From: Porites lutea
Taxonomy: Eukaryota > Cnidaria > Anthozoa > Scleractinia > Poritidae
Direction: 5' to 3'
DNA: 64,000 nucleotides
Assembly (NCBI RefSeq): GCF_958299795.1
Contig: NC_133202.1
Span: forward strand, 36,849,842-36,913,841
The position numbers and the translations under genes are program-made. Position 1 is the first letter of the stretch, and the number at the start of each line of letters is the position of its first letter. The notes under the pieces were generated by a model. That model did not search any database. It was not told where the DNA came from and saw nothing but the letters and a program-made list of their open reading frames with translations. This document shows, in pieces, positions 35,870 to 48,790 of the stretch.

Positions 35870-38480
35870 AGCTTAATTGGAAGTTGAGTGAGGTTGAACT
35901 TTTACGGTTACGAGCGACCGTTCATGCATTGCCTCTATTTTTGTATTTGCGAACGGAAATTTTACGCACGTACGCACGTAAAAATTACGCGACAGTGGAA
36001 AGCAACCCTCAGAGTGGGCGATGAGGCAAGCGAAAATTTTAAACATGTAAAATAGTAGCATAGATATATCTACCGTAAATGATCTAATAGACGCCGGGGG
36101 AGTTAGACAGCAAGACCCTAGGTGAAGATGGATTAACGTGTAGTAAATATATAAAAGTATACGTTTTATGGAGTGCCGTAGCTCTGAAATATAAGTCCCC
36201 TGACCAATGGTTTTACTGATTTTTGCGGTGATAGCATCAATGTGATATTTCCAAGTAAGATTTTTATCAACCAACGCACCAAGATATTCAATATAATTTT
36301 TGGACTCTAGAGTAACATTCCATTTTTCTCGTCGGAATGTGACTCTTTTTTGCTAAACATGAAATATTACCAAGTTAGTTTTTGTAGTATTGAAAGTTAA
36401 CTTTTTGGATGTTTACCATTCGCAGAGGGTAGGTAATTCAATCTTTACTGCATTTTCTAAGAACTTTAAGTTTTTATCAGCATAAAGCATATTAGTACCA
36501 TCTGCGAAGAGATAAAACCTAAGTTTATTCGAGCAATGATGTAAGTCGTTTACATGCAATAAACAAGCGATGGGCCAAGGGAAGATCCTTGGGGAACACC
36601 TCAAGTAGCGTTGGCTTTCTTTGATATGTGCGGTCCGATCTGGGTCGGTTGCATACGATTATTGAAATACGAGGAGAACCAGTCTTTATTTATTCCACGA
36701 AAGCCATAGTGGCTTAGTTTGTCAAGCAAAATGTTATGATCGACAATATCAAAAGCTTTCTTGAAGTTTATGAAGACTCCACTAGAGAAAAGCCCTTGAT
36801 TCATATTTGATTTTAGTATATACACACTCAGTGATCTTGTTAATTCAAGAAATCTGATTGGTTAGCTATCTCGGACTATGACGTTATATTCACCGCGCTA
36901 GACGGTGAATATAAAGCAGAACATAATCGCGGTCGTGAGCTGGGTGTTTTGCCAAAGTTTCATAGTAAAGCCGTTTTGAAAATACATGAATATCCAAGTG
37001 CTGATGACTTCGAACGCAAGAAAAGACTTCATGGTGTTTAAACAGCGTGATTTATTGTGAAGTGGTTTACTGTAGCTGACTTTTTGTATGCTCAAAGCTA
37101 TGTTTACCACTACAGAGGAAAACGAGGTCGCTTTGTCACTGTTTTGTGATGTCGGGATTTTCTCGCAAGACCAATTTTGTCTATAAATAGAAGATAATTC
37201 ATGGAGAAAAGAGGAAGGCAAATATTTTGGAAAATTGTACGTGCCAGCAAGTTAAACAGCCAAAGAACTTTGGAGATAAACAACGCTCACCTTGATTGAG
37301 CCGCTGTTGACAGCATTTGCAAGAAGCGAGAAAGAAAACTTTTTCATTCACGGTGAGTTAACAGAAACAAATAAAGCTCTACTTTTCTTCTCAGAAAAGT
37401 AATTTGGGTAGTAATTTAAATTTTCGGCGTTTTCTTTTAAACCGTTGATGCTAAATCTTACAAAACTCGATACAAAAAGATTAAAACTATCATTTGCCAT
37501 GTTTGAAGATACTGTAAAGATCTAACTTTTACGCATTGTTTACGGCTTCGTGTTCACGCATGAATTCACCAGTCAATCAAACTAATCGTTTTTTAATGGT
37601 TTCCTTTCTGATTCTGTTGAGACCACTTCGTGTGAATATACTAAAACAGTTATTCACCTCAGGCTCAGTTAATATCGTTGAATAATCCCCTCGACTTCGT
37701 CTCGGGGATTATACAACAATATTAACTTCGCTTTCGGCGAATAATTGTTAAGTATTGAGTTTAAAATGTCTAGCATTGCATATTGAGTCGAGTGCCTTTA
37801 CGAAAGTCATACTGGGAGAAATACAATAAGTTATGTTTGTCAATATAATCTTTTATTCTGTGGTACATGATCTTTTCAAAAATTCTAATAGAGTTAGATA
37901 ATAACGATATAGGTGTGCAGAATATTAGAGTTATTTTGTACAAATTAAGCTTAAAAGGGTATTTTTCTGATGTTACTGAGATATTAAATATTTCTGAGAG
38001 AATGGGAGCTATGATACTACTTACACACTTTAATAACTTTATGGGAGATGATCATAGACTATAAGATTTGTTGTTTGGTAAGGAGAGTTTTACTTCGTCG
38101 AGCGTAACGGATTGGAATAGAAAAGATGAAGTTGGAGATTTGCATTGAATAACATAGTTTAGATAATATTGTTGTGGAGGTGGAATTGTGCCAGCTAGCT
38201 ATTTTCCCCAGAAGCAAAATGTCCATGTAGAATATTAGGAATCTGAGAAGGTTCTTTCACGATTTTGTTGCCGTTATTAGGGTCCTTAAAGAGCAGTTAT
38301 AAGTTTTTTGATGGTTTCTTTGAAATAAGATATGATTTGATCTGGAGAATTGTAGTGACGATGTATTGTACCACAGATAATGTTTTTGTTATTTACAAAA
38401 GATATTTCAATCCACAAAAACAAAACTGAGCATTCTTTTAACTTTCCCTTTCCCCGATGTCTTTAAACGGCGTATTTGTA
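35870..38480 (-). pseudogene. LINE (APE-type, CR1/L2-like) relic, interrupted
   Basis: Reading the minus strand from 38480: an endonuclease-like tail (NKNIICGTIHRHYNSPDQI), then RT blocks FEKIMYHRIKDYIDKHNLL and QYDFRKG near 37880-37780. After an insertion (36844-37744) come INFKKAFDIVDHNILLDKLS and YGFRG at 36825-36700, a FADGTNMLYADK box (36500; FADD altered) and DKNLTWKYHIDAI near 36270. Multiple stops and frame changes; clearly dead. Lies in the last intron of the TPR-CHAT gene, antisense to it. Confidence 0.75.
36844..37744. mobile_element. Unclassified 0.9-kb insertion in the LINE
   Basis: Flanked by the direct repeat ttgttaa (36837-36843 and 37745-37751), consistent with a 7-bp target duplication; the LINE frame is split by it. 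It contains a tight hairpin at about 36888-36912 (attcaccgcgctagacggtgaat) near its left end and a cccctcgacttcgtctcgggg palindrome near its right. No clear terminal inverted repeat and no gene. Confidence 0.5.
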
Positions 38481-38532
38481 ACTTGAAATGCGAAGGGTTG
38501 TGAATGCGTGGCAGCCATTTTGTTGAAAATAG

Positions 38533-41500
38533 TGTAAAGGTGCTTTATATCAAGGGGTCCTGAGTAAAGATAACAGACGTTTATTCCCCATGCTTACTAC
38601 ACCGATCTGACAACCCCGTGCTCGCTCATCCGGGATTCCTAGTCTACACAATACAGTCCCATATATGGTAACGAGACTACATCCCTCTCCACTTTAGAGA
38701 GCATTCCGCACACCGAGGGTAAACAACTATGAATCAAACGAAGAATATGAACATCCCCAAAAGTAAACCTAACTGAATGCGGAATAGAGTAACAGAAAAT
38801 TCCTTATAGAAGAGTCCACTATAATTCCAGAACATAGTCAGCAAACTTGGTTGGGCGCTCTCGCGCACCCTGGGGGTAGCGTCTCGCGGGCGTACCATTG
38901 AGCTGCGACTGTGGGGGTCTTGAAGTCGGGCACGCTCTTAAAGAACGAAAAATTTCTCGTAATAGTTATTTCTTCAACATTTTCTGCAGTGACCAAGACC
39001 CTTTGGCCTTGACGACAGTCTGTGGTATCGGGTTATACGGTGTGTCTCCTTTCTTCTTTGTCTAGTCTCTCTTGACCAGTACATCGTCGCCTCCTTTGAT
39101 AGCCGACGGCTTAATGTACCGCTTGGTCTCCACATGCTTCTTATCGATTTCACAGTTTCCACCACTGGGTACCTGGAGTAGTCGTCAGTAATCAGAAGGA
39201 GGCACTCTTTGTTTGGGATGTCAGCAAAGTCAACACTAATTTCTTTCCAAGGCGCTGCTGGGAGTGACATCTGCAAGGGTTCTCTCTTGCACTCAGGGGT
39301 GGCAGCTAGGCAGGTTTTGCATGACTTCACCTTGCTTTCTACCAGCTTATCAATGTTCGGGAACCAAACTTTCTCTCGTAACAGTGATTTAGTCTTCACG
39401 AGCCCTTGGTAGCCTCCGTGTGCGAGGTTGACTATGTGTTCTTGTAGACTCTTCGGGACGACTATGCGGGTTCCATGTAAAATAAAGATGCCAGACGCGC
39501 TTACGGTAAGTTCATCCTTCAACCTCTCGAGAAGGCGAAACTCAACGGCATCGACGCAGGGAAGTCTGATTTCATAGTGCCAACCGCTACGGCTTGCAAA
39601 GTTGCGTTATCCTGAGTGGCTGTCTCGTTTTCTTGTGTCTTCAAGGCTTTGGGAGTAGAAGAGGTTACGAGGTAGCTGACGTACTCCTCTGCGACTTTCT
39701 GCTGCGGCTCGTTTCAGCCCCATGCTTGGCTGGGTGACGCGTTAGGTAGTCTGCGGGATTAACTTCTCCTCTTCGATACTTGAATGTCATCCGGTACGGG
39801 TGAAGTCGTAGAGCCCATTTCTCGATTCTTGCAGGCGGCTTGGAACTCGGATTGCCATAGATAGACGCTAGGGGCTTGTGATCAGTGTAGACTGTCACCG
39901 GTTTCCCGTAAATGTACAGGTGTAAATGTTCACAAGCCCAAACTACAGCGAGGGCTTCCAGCTCTGTTTGGCTGTTCGGTTGCTGTAAAAGAGCGACTTG
40001 CATAGGTGATAACATGACTTTCCTCGGTTTTCGGGTCCACTTGCGGGAGGATGGCTGCCACGCCAACTGGACTTGCATCAACAGATATCTCTGTAACCTT
40101 CTCTGGATCAGAGTAGGCAGTGAAGGCAGCGCTTACAACTGCTTCTTTCAGTTGGCTGACTGCGTAGTCATGTTCTTCTGTCCAACACCACGGTTGGTCC
40201 TTGTGGGTGAGCTTGCGCAGAAGCTGTCATGGTAGCGTAGTCAGGGATGAACCTTGAATAGTAGTTTGTCATTCCCAGAAGGCTGCGTAACTCGGATGCT
40301 GTTGATGGTGTCTGACGATTGACGACATCTGCAACTTGCTTCGGGTCTGGCGAGATGCTGTCTTTGGAGAACACGTATCCAAAGAATTCCAACCTGTCTT
40401 TTCTGAACTTGCACTTGCTCTTGTTCAGGGTCAGACCTTTCTCTCTAAGTCGCTGGAACACGGCCTTCAGGTTATGGTCGTGTTCTTTCCAAAAACTAGT
40501 ATGTCGTCACTCATGTTGATTGCGCCATCAATACCCTCAAGCGTCTCGCGGATTACATTCTGCAAGAACTCAGCGGCGCTTGAAATGCCAAAGTTGAGAC
40601 GTTTGTACCTCATGAGACCCATGTGTGTGCTGAAGGTGGTGATGTACCTGGATACAGGTGCCAGTTCAAGCAGATTGTAGCCCTGATTGAGGTCTAGTTG
40701 CTGAAACCTCTGGCCCCATTTAAGTCTCCGGTCATCTCTTTCACGGTGGGGGTGACATGACGTTCACGTTTGACTGCCTTATTCGCCTGGCGCATGTCAA
40801 CGTACCCACGTACCTTGCCTGGAGATTTCGGTTTACGTGCAACCACGATTGGGGACACCCATGGCGTAGGGCCTTCGATACGCTATATCACGCCTAACTC
40901 TTCGTCGCGCCGTAGCTGCTCCTCTAGCTGCCTACGAACATGGAGTGGGACTCCTCTGTGCGGCTGCGCGACGGATGATACCTCTTCGTCGATGTGCAAC
41001 TTTATCTGATAGTTCTTAAGTTTGCCTAGCCCGTGAAACATGTCCTCGTATTTTGCTAATAGACCCGAGGGTGTTTCTGCTTCCAGTTTCGACGGTAGGA
41101 TTTTGACTTGCTGAACTGTCTGACATAGATTAAGCTCTTGCAAAGTCTTCCAGCTGAGCAGGGAGCCACTGGATCCCTTCACCACATAGAACCTGGCGTG
41201 CATCTTCTTCGTCTCCGACTCAAGCTTGGTACTGAATTTTCCAAGGGCGCGAAGGGGAACTGGTAGCCGTAACTTTTCACACTGCTCGGTTCAAGCTTGG
41301 GACAATTGTGTAACCTGCGGTATTCCTTTTCATCCAGGATATTTATGCTCGCTCCAGAGTCAGCCATAATCGTTACTGGCATGTCATGTACCTTGATCTT
41401 GAAGAGGGGCTAATCCTTCAGGTTCTTAGTGCTCAGAGAGAACGTGTACACTTCACCTTCGTCACTTGTTTCGTCCTCGCGCACTTTGTTCACTGTGGGA

Positions 41501-43314
41501 CGACGTTTGTTTTGACTATTCCCTTTTCCTTTGGACCTGCACACTGCTTTAAAGAGGTTTAACTTGCAACAACCACTGCAAGTGGCTTGATAAGCGGGAC
41601 AGGACGTTTTCCTCCGGGATGTTGGAAGTCTCCACTGCAATTTCAGCACTTATCACTTGATTTCCGGATCTACAAGTTGGCTATCGAAATAAACGGAGAT
41701 GGGACGCCAAAGCAGGTACAAACAAAGATGGCGGACGCTCAACTGACAAGCAGTCACGCAACCGGAAGTCACGCGGCGATGGTCACGAGATAATAATAAT
41801 TTAAACATATTTATACAGGATTGCTGCGTCAGTTTTAAGAGAAAACTGTTATCAATGCAGGTCCTGTAAAAAATTTAAAAGAAAAAAAAGATTAAAGATA
41901 TGGATATAAACAATTATATAAATTACAATTATATAAAATAGTTACATTAAAAGGAAGATTCGAATAGTTATAAATTCTGAGAATTATTAAAAATTTTTCA
42001 CCTTTGTAGAAAAAAGCGCGCTTGGTGCATTCTAAGTTAACTTTTTGTAAAATAAGGTCATTATTATTTCTAGTTTTGTGGTGGTGAAGGTCACAGTTTC
42101 TTACGTTAAAATAATTACAAAGGTATCTAGGAACTCTATTTGCAATGCACTCATTAACAAATCTTAAAATGTGTGTCCGTCTTCTGTTAGGTTCCAAGCC
42201 TAGTTTGGTAATAATTTGATCAGTTGATAGTTTTGAGGAAGCTTTGAAGTAGACGATCCTCTCGTCTTTTATAGTCGTTCAATCTTGTCACTGTTTCCTT
42301 GTCCACATTAATGCCACACAGCATCACAATAATCTAGAACCGGGAGGACCAAGGCTTTATAGAGTCTATTTGCAGCTTCTAGCGTAAGTGAAGGTCTTAT
42401 TCTAGAGAACATTCCGGTTATCTTAGAAAGCTTCCTCCTCACATAGTCCACATGGTCATTGAAGGAAAGGGTGTGCCATCAAGAACAACACCCAGGTACA
42501 GTCGTTCTTCAACGTGTAGATCCGGAAGGTGTTTACGGTTTAACTCTCTTCTTTGTTAGCGGCCTGTTTTTGTGACAGCTCCATGGCTTTCCGGCATCTA
42601 ACAGTTGCGTAAGAAATTACGAGGGGTTCTCGACCGCCTTTGTCGAAGCTTGTGGGAACTACAACTTTGAACAATACGTGTCTTGATCTCGCGGTCGACG
42701 TCTGCAAACTCACAGGTTACTGCTAGTTGCCTTAGCCTCTTGTGGAAGGCTGAAATGCTCTCGTTTGACTCTTGCTTAGCCTGACGGAAAACATAAATCT
42801 CGTACTCACGGTTCTGTCTGGGAGTGAAGTAATTTGTCAGAGCTTGTAAGGCTTTCGCGAACGTTTCTTCACTCTCGCCCGGTGTGGTATCAGGTAAGGT
42901 GTCAAAAGTTTCGTTTGTGGGTTCGCCGGCGTAATGGAGCAACAATGCTCGCTTCCTTTTCTTGTCTGTGACGTTCATCGCGACGACGAGATTGCGGAAT
43001 CTCGAAAGCCATTCCTTCCATCTAGCAGCTTGTGTGCTGGTATGGGTTACGTCAAACTCCGGGAATGTAGGTAGTGCTGCGGCCATATTTCACGTGTTCT
43101 TCGGTTTTGACTATCGTATAGAACCACCCACTTGTTTGTTCCGAGAATCCTGACCGCCAATGTAAAGGTGCTTTATATCAATGCAAGAAGTCCGGAGTAA
43201 AGACAACTGACGTTCTTTCTCCATACTTACTACACCTATCTGACAACCTCGTGCTCGCTCATCCGGGATTCCTAATCTACACAATACAATCCCATGTATG
43301 GTAATGACACTACA
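38533..43314 (-). mobile_element. Ty3/Gypsy LTR retrotransposon, old and broken
   Basis: Flanked by two directly repeated LTRs (38533-38681 and 43161-43314, about 150 bp, TG...CA ends) and a 5-bp target duplication aatag on both sides. On the minus strand the order is gag (about 43086-42598), zinc-knuckle region (about 41600), protease (about 41380), reverse transcriptase and RNase H (about 41200-39700) and integrase (about 39520-38970); this order is Gypsy-type. There is no envelope gene. A LINE copy is inserted between gag and the knuckle. The LTRs differ at roughly a tenth of positions by eye, so the insertion is old; the coding region is interrupted many times. Confidence 0.88.
41790..42560 (-). 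pseudogene. LINE 3' fragment nested in the Gypsy element
   Basis: Minus-strand text includes YLGVVLDGT, a YRLYKALVLP-like region and, in a 100-codon frame at 42197-41892, NRRRTHILRFVNEC and YFNVRNCDLHHHKTRNNND. This is the C-terminal end of a non-LTR retrotransposon RT protein. The frame is broken in several places. It lies between the gag and protease parts of the Gypsy element, so it inserted later. Confidence 0.7.
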
Positions 43315-44144
43315 AATAGATACCTTTCACCATTGAGGGTGAAATCGCTTTCGTCTACTATCCCCTAAAAACCACCAAATACATGCTCAGTAGACGGATT
43401 ACGATAGGTCAACCTATCCTGAAGCCTTGAGAAACACTGGAGGGCAAACACGTTCCAGGGGAGGAGAGGAGGAATTCACGACCGGTTTTGGCTGGTTGGG
43501 CTAGAATTTTGGCGCTTTGTTATTGACACAATTAATTGGTAATAAGGGTTCGTGTCATACAATTCAGGGGTAATCAGGCTAGTGATTTCAATTTTGATTT
43601 CTGATAAGGGGCTGTATGTTTACATGGAGGGAGGAAGATCCTAGAAGGCGCCATCATCCTGGCGCCATATGCAGTCGATTTACATGCAAAAGGTTTAACT
43701 TATCCCTAGGGCTAGGATCTTCCTAGTACTAGGATCTTCTTAGCTGAGAAATAGGAAGATCCTAGTACTAAGGACAAACCAGGCAAAAAATGGTGGCGGG
43801 TCGTTCAGTGGCTAACCACGGTAATAAAGACCGACCATTTGGTCTTGCGTTACGACGAGCTGATTTTGGTTATAATTCTGTATAGAGGTAGCTAAAACGA
43901 AAACTCTTTTAAATTTACATCTAGATACTTTTTTTCGGTGAGGATAGAAAAAAAGGAAACAGACGCATAAAGCTTCATTTATAAGCGGTATTCAGGGCAC
44001 AAATTATGGAAAAGAAGTAGCACACTGCAAAACTCTTGACTGGCAATGAATAAAAACATTAATAACAATTCAATAGAACAAGAAAGGCAGGTAGTAGTTT
44101 CCTGGTGATTTTTTATTTTCAGCCGGCTTCGTTCGCGTTAATTA
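43315..44144. other. Intron sequence with opposed palindromes at 43630-43770
   Basis: Contains gatcctagaaggcgcc, ggcgcc and repeated cctagtactaggatcttc copies in both orientations within 140 bases, possibly a small foldback. No coding frame. Confidence 0.4.
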
Positions 44145-44145
44145 C

Positions 44146-44660
44146 ACTGGACGAAAAAACGGATTTACTAATGTTTGCGAAAGGTGCAAATATGTGGTAA
44201 ATTTGGAGCTCCAAATTTGCATTACATTTGCGCTGTCAGCTAAAGTGTGGGCAAATACATATATTTGCTAGATAGGTATTGATACGCAAAAGTCAAGTAA
44301 ATGTAATGGTTTGATACAATTTTGATACATATTTGCAGCATGGGCAAATCTTCAACATTTCCACCAATTTACTCAAAAGTCTCAAATTTACATCCTTTGC
44401 AAAAATGACAGTTTTCACTGTACTTCAAATGCAGGCAAAAATATTGTAAAACCCCTAATTTGCACTGGTGTTTGCTCTTGTTTTTCCAGGATACCAAAAG
44501 AACACTTTTGCATGTGGTTTACTCGTATTTGCCTTGAGAGCAAAAACAATAAATTTCTACACATTTGGCTGTATCATAAATTTGAACATTTGTATTATAA
44601 TTATCCATATTTGCAGAGGGAGCAAATATAGTGAACTGCATAACATTTGCTGACAGTCAA
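44146..44660. repeat. Left subterminal GCAAAT/ATTTGC repeats of second CACTA element
   Basis: Around twenty ATTTGC/GCAAAT-like hexamers in both orientations within about 510 bases of the terminus. Matches the cluster at the right end (about 53275-54090). Confidence 0.75.
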
Positions 44661-45672
44661 AGGTGATGTGCATGTGACATTTCCTATATGTTTGATTCGT
44701 TTTGTGACTAAAGTAAATTTCCAATCTCAACTGTAACATTACATTGTTACAATAAAATTTTGTACACGCTGTGAGACTCTGCCCAGAGGTCCAACCCCCT
44801 ACATGCATCTTTCCTGTTAACTGTTTTATATGCACTGTCATTTTAATATAAAGTAATCAGAAACCAGCTACTTTTTTTGACAATTTTACAGTCACAAATT
44901 TCTTCTGTTAGTCTTTTTACAGAACGAATCAAATTTGGTCCAAAATAAAAAGTTTTGTGGATTTCAAACTCAGGGTTGTGATTATTCACTTGTACACAAT
45001 TTCCTCATGGTCATTTAACCAACAAACTTAATTCAAATTAAAACCAACAATTTAACTTTAACCGGTATTTGTTGTAGTTTTGACTGCCCACCTAGAGATG
45101 ACCGCATCTCGATGGTAGGCTTCCTAAAAATGACCACATTTTGAAAACCCAACAGCCAATACTACAACAAAATATGGTGAAACTGCTCACAATTTTATTT
45201 GAACATTAACTCAGCCAACAAATTTATGAAAGGCTAATTTTTCTTACTCTGTTGTTTGCAACCCTGAGTTTGGGTTTCACTGATTTTTTTGTTGATTTTG
45301 ACTTTTACTGTTCATTAAGTGCTACCCATTCAATCCAAAAAAGTCATAACATTTTTGCTGGCTAAAATCCACCTGAATCCTGGTTATTTGATCTTGGGAT
45401 ACAAGGAGCGGGGTTGTGGCTTCCCAAAAAAATTCTGATGAAGAGAGGGTCTTCATATACAGGAGCTATCGGTCAAATCCCACCCGACAAAGCCTCCCCC
45501 CCCCCTCCCCATAAAAAATGAACAGACCCCTATTGGGTTACAGGAGCTCTGAGTTGGCCTTGGATCATGAAAAGTTTAAAGCTATAAAGAAAAAACTAAG
45601 GCGGTGAAAGAAATTAACATGCAGCATTTATCCTTCCAGGCTTGGTTGTTCAAAGCTGGGTTAAGATAACCC
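44661..45672. other. CACTA interior; 44930-45245 duplicated at 46688-46990
   Basis: The shared text includes aaatttggtccaaaa, attattcacttgtacacaat and ttcctcatggYcattta. The two copies differ by perhaps a tenth to a fifth. No gene recognised. Confidence 0.5.
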
Positions 45673-46574
45673 AAGGTTCATACGAAATATGAACTCAGAT
45701 ATGAAAGTTTCAAAAACAAATTGATTTGAATTCCTTTTGTCTACAATTTGGTGACTGGATACGTAAAAAAGAAAAGAACAAATTATCTGACAAAATGCTT
45801 TTGATTAAAAGGAAAAAAAACGCGGGTTAAAATCTAACCCTGGGTCAGTGCTAATCGGTCTTTGGAACAACTGGGCCCCGGTCTTTTTTAGGGTCCAATA
45901 ATTCTAAATCACATAACCACTTTGAAGTGAGTCAATGATACACAACCTGGGAATGTGTTGCATTCCTCTTCCGTCATTTGATAATAATAAAGCCTAGGGT
46001 CGTACAACGGGCAAGGATGTCCGAGTACTAAAACTAGAAATTCAAAATCATACAGTAACTGTTCTATACCGTACAGATCGAGGGCCCACACTTCCTGCCC
46101 TTTATTATACAAGTAATACACTAAAGGTTCATACGAAATATGAACTCAGATATGAAAGTTTCAAAAACAAATTCATTTGAATAATTCCTTTTGCGTACAA
46201 TTTGGTGATTTGATACTTAAAAAAGAAAAGAGAAAATTATCTGACAAAATGCTTTTGATTAAAAGAAAAAAGAAACGCAGGGTTAAAATCTAACCCTGGG
46301 TTAGTGCTAATCGGTCTTTGGAACAACTGGGCCCCGGTCTTTTTTAGGGTCCAATTCTAAATCACATAACCACTTCGAAGTGAGTCAATGGTACATAACC
46401 TGGGTATGTGTTGCATTCCTCTTCTGTCATTTGATAATAGTAAAGCCTAGGGTCGCACAATGGGCAGGGATCTCCAATTACTAAAACTAAAAATTCGAAA
46501 TGACACAGTAACTGTTGTATATAGTTACAGAGGGCCCACACTACCTCCCCTTTACATAAAGTAAATACACCACA
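45673..46574 (-). pseudogene. Tandem 451-bp duplication, each copy with an exon-like frame of conserved protein text
   Basis: Copies 45673-46123 and 46124-46574 lie head to tail. On the minus strand each has a frame of about 65 codons containing FEFLVLV, then DPRLYYYQMTEEECNT(F/Y)PG and LTHF(K/E)VVM, ending at the same stop. The protein wording is kept despite many base differences, partly synonymous, which suggests a former coding terminal exon. Located downstream of the decayed kinase on the same strand, so it may be the kinase gene's last exon or another captured piece. Family not recognised. Confidence 0.45.
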
Positions 46575-46689
46575 ACAAATCTACTGGACAAAGGTCCAGT
46601 AGTCAGATCATTAATTTACTGTATTTTTTCTACATCATAATATTATTATTAAAAAGCTAACAATAACAAGGCCACCCACAGTACCTTAA

Positions 46690-47469
46690 ATTTGGTCCAA
46701 AAAAAAAAGTTCTGTGCATTTCAAAGTCAGGGTTGAGATTATTCACTTGTACACAATTTCCTCATGGCCATTTATTCAAGAAACTTTACATCAAAACTGA
46801 CAATTTTGTTCTTACCGCTATCTTGATGGTGAGCCTCCTAAAAATAACCACATTTTGAAAGCCCAACAGCCAATACTACAACAAATGGTGAAATTGCTTT
46901 GTATTTCATATATTTTGTGAATAGAAACTCAGCACAGACATGAACGAATAATTTCTTTGCTGCTCTTTACAACCCTGATTTTGAGTTCAATATGATTTGT
47001 CTTTTTAAACTGCTCAAACAGACTGGCGAGATTTATATCAGCCTTCACTCAACAACATTAACATGGTGCATTTCTTCACGTAAACCTAAACTTCTTAGAC
47101 CAACGGGGTTTACACCTTCAATATTTTTATACCCTTTTCACTAAATGAGTCAAATTTTCATAGATTTATTTAGTATAGGAATTCACACAGTAAGATAACT
47201 TTTTGATTTTCCTTTTTAAATAGGAATACGATATTCTATAATTGCTTGACAGAAAAAAGGTTCCAGTAAAAAATTTGTTTTGAGCAGTGACAGAAGACAT
47301 GAAACAGTAAATCTCAACTTTGGATCTGTCTGAAGGCATTTTCTTTGCCCTTCCACAAAATGACTTTCTACTTTCACTTTGCCACTAACTTTTGCCATGA
47401 CTTATTAATGCCAAGTGAAAACATAATATCTGAGGCATATTTCTGAATCTATATGTCAGTGCTAGTGAG
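46690..47469. other. CACTA interior, noncoding
   Basis: Begins with the second copy of the segment seen at 44930-45245. The rest is AT-rich without recognised features. Confidence 0.35.
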
Positions 47470-48790
47470 CAGTCATGGACTGCTGTTTTGAAAGGGCATC
47501 CGATAGCAAGATAGCCTTTCGCAAATCAGTGAGCATTGGGTGGTACATATTGTTTACCTCTGTAAGAATAATGTTGTCACTCTTTATATCTCTGTGGGGA
47601 AACCTCTACGAGTGCAATTTTTCTATAGCTTCACACAATTTCAGTACATTATGTTCCCTGCAGAACACTGTGAAAGGGACATGGATTTACTTAGCAGGGC
47701 ACGGCACAAAGTGCAAGAAAAATAATATTGTAAAGATGCTAAAAATATAACACAAGGAAGTACACGTGAGGTTTCTTTTTTGTGACATTTACCCCAAACA
47801 GATGGGGTATTGATGGATGGGAGCATTCAGTATATAACCTTCACTTCTGTTATCTTGTGAAGAGGAAAAATGATTACTGTAAATAAATTGACACCCACTG
47901 GAATACCCCTGTAGCATTTCTTCATGCACAGACCACAAACAGCTTCCCCATGTTGAACCTGTATTTCATTGATCTCTTTATCTTTTGGAGAGTTCAGGTG
48001 ATGCAACTCAATTTCAAGAACATTGGAAATAACTCCTGTACCACTCAAGGAAAAATCTGAAACAAATGTACAAAAAAAAACACTAACCCCACTAAAAATA
48101 ACTGGTAATTCTACCTTTATTGAAAATATTGTGAAATTAAATAAATTTTGTTATTTGTGTTGCCATTATCTTTAAGGACATTATAAATACACATGTGGCA
48201 CATTTTAGCATTTTTGACCTTTGGACTCAGCTTACATTGTACAGCTGTATCATCATAAATTATTATAAACAAAACAACCTAGTATATGAAAACATGACAA
48301 AACAAAACAGAAAAAAATGACAGTAACGCATATAAAATAAAGGCCCCACCCTACCCCTGTCAAAATCACTGGTACATGTACGGGTATTACGCTCAATATG
48401 TCAATATAGCGCCAGAGGAAGTATAAATTACTCAAGCAATTAATATTGAGCTACTTCTGCCAAATACCAATAAATTAGCATTTTAACATTGCATAACTAC
48501 ATATTTTGCTGACTTAACACCACTTAAATTTTTCAACAAGGCTTTTTTCAGCTGGATCACTATCATACGCACGCGACACGCGTGCACATTCATGTATGGA
48601 TGCAAATGTAGTTTATTCCCGGTTATAACATAGATGTGGCAGTAGAAGCACGATATACAAAGCAAAATACATCGACTTTACCTTTTAAATTTCGAATATC
48701 CTTTAGAAAAAATCCACCAACATAGGCAATCTCTTCCTCCCGCAAAATCGTCAAAAGACCGCGCGCCCGATTTCCCAAGCACTTGCGCCT
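47470..48790 (-). pseudogene. Decayed multi-exon protein kinase inside the second CACTA element
   Basis: Minus strand. A likely exon ending at 48682 (CLGNRARGLLTILREEEIAY, then VGGFFLKDIRNLK, donor gtaaag) joins in phase to 48056-47878 (acceptor tttcag, donor gtaatc). The second exon resembles a kinase N-lobe, ending CYRGIPVGVNLFT (normal VAVK changed to VGVN). Further on, in broken frames, come LPSINTPSVWGKC, then LCEAIEKLH and the catalytic loop HRDIKSDNIIL, then MYHPMLTDLRKAILL where the DFG motif is lost. Two in-frame stops flank the catalytic loop (near 47607 and 47690). The order and wording parallel the intact kinase of the first element (HPGIPWLFGVC, ALEHIH, HNDLKSNNVVL, LHPVIIDFGNSVLL), so the same kinase family was carried here. 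Confidence 0.7.

Noticed and set aside
36898-37221. 107-codon minus-strand frame in the insertion within the LINE
   Set aside because: No recognisable domain and no conservation evidence available from one copy.
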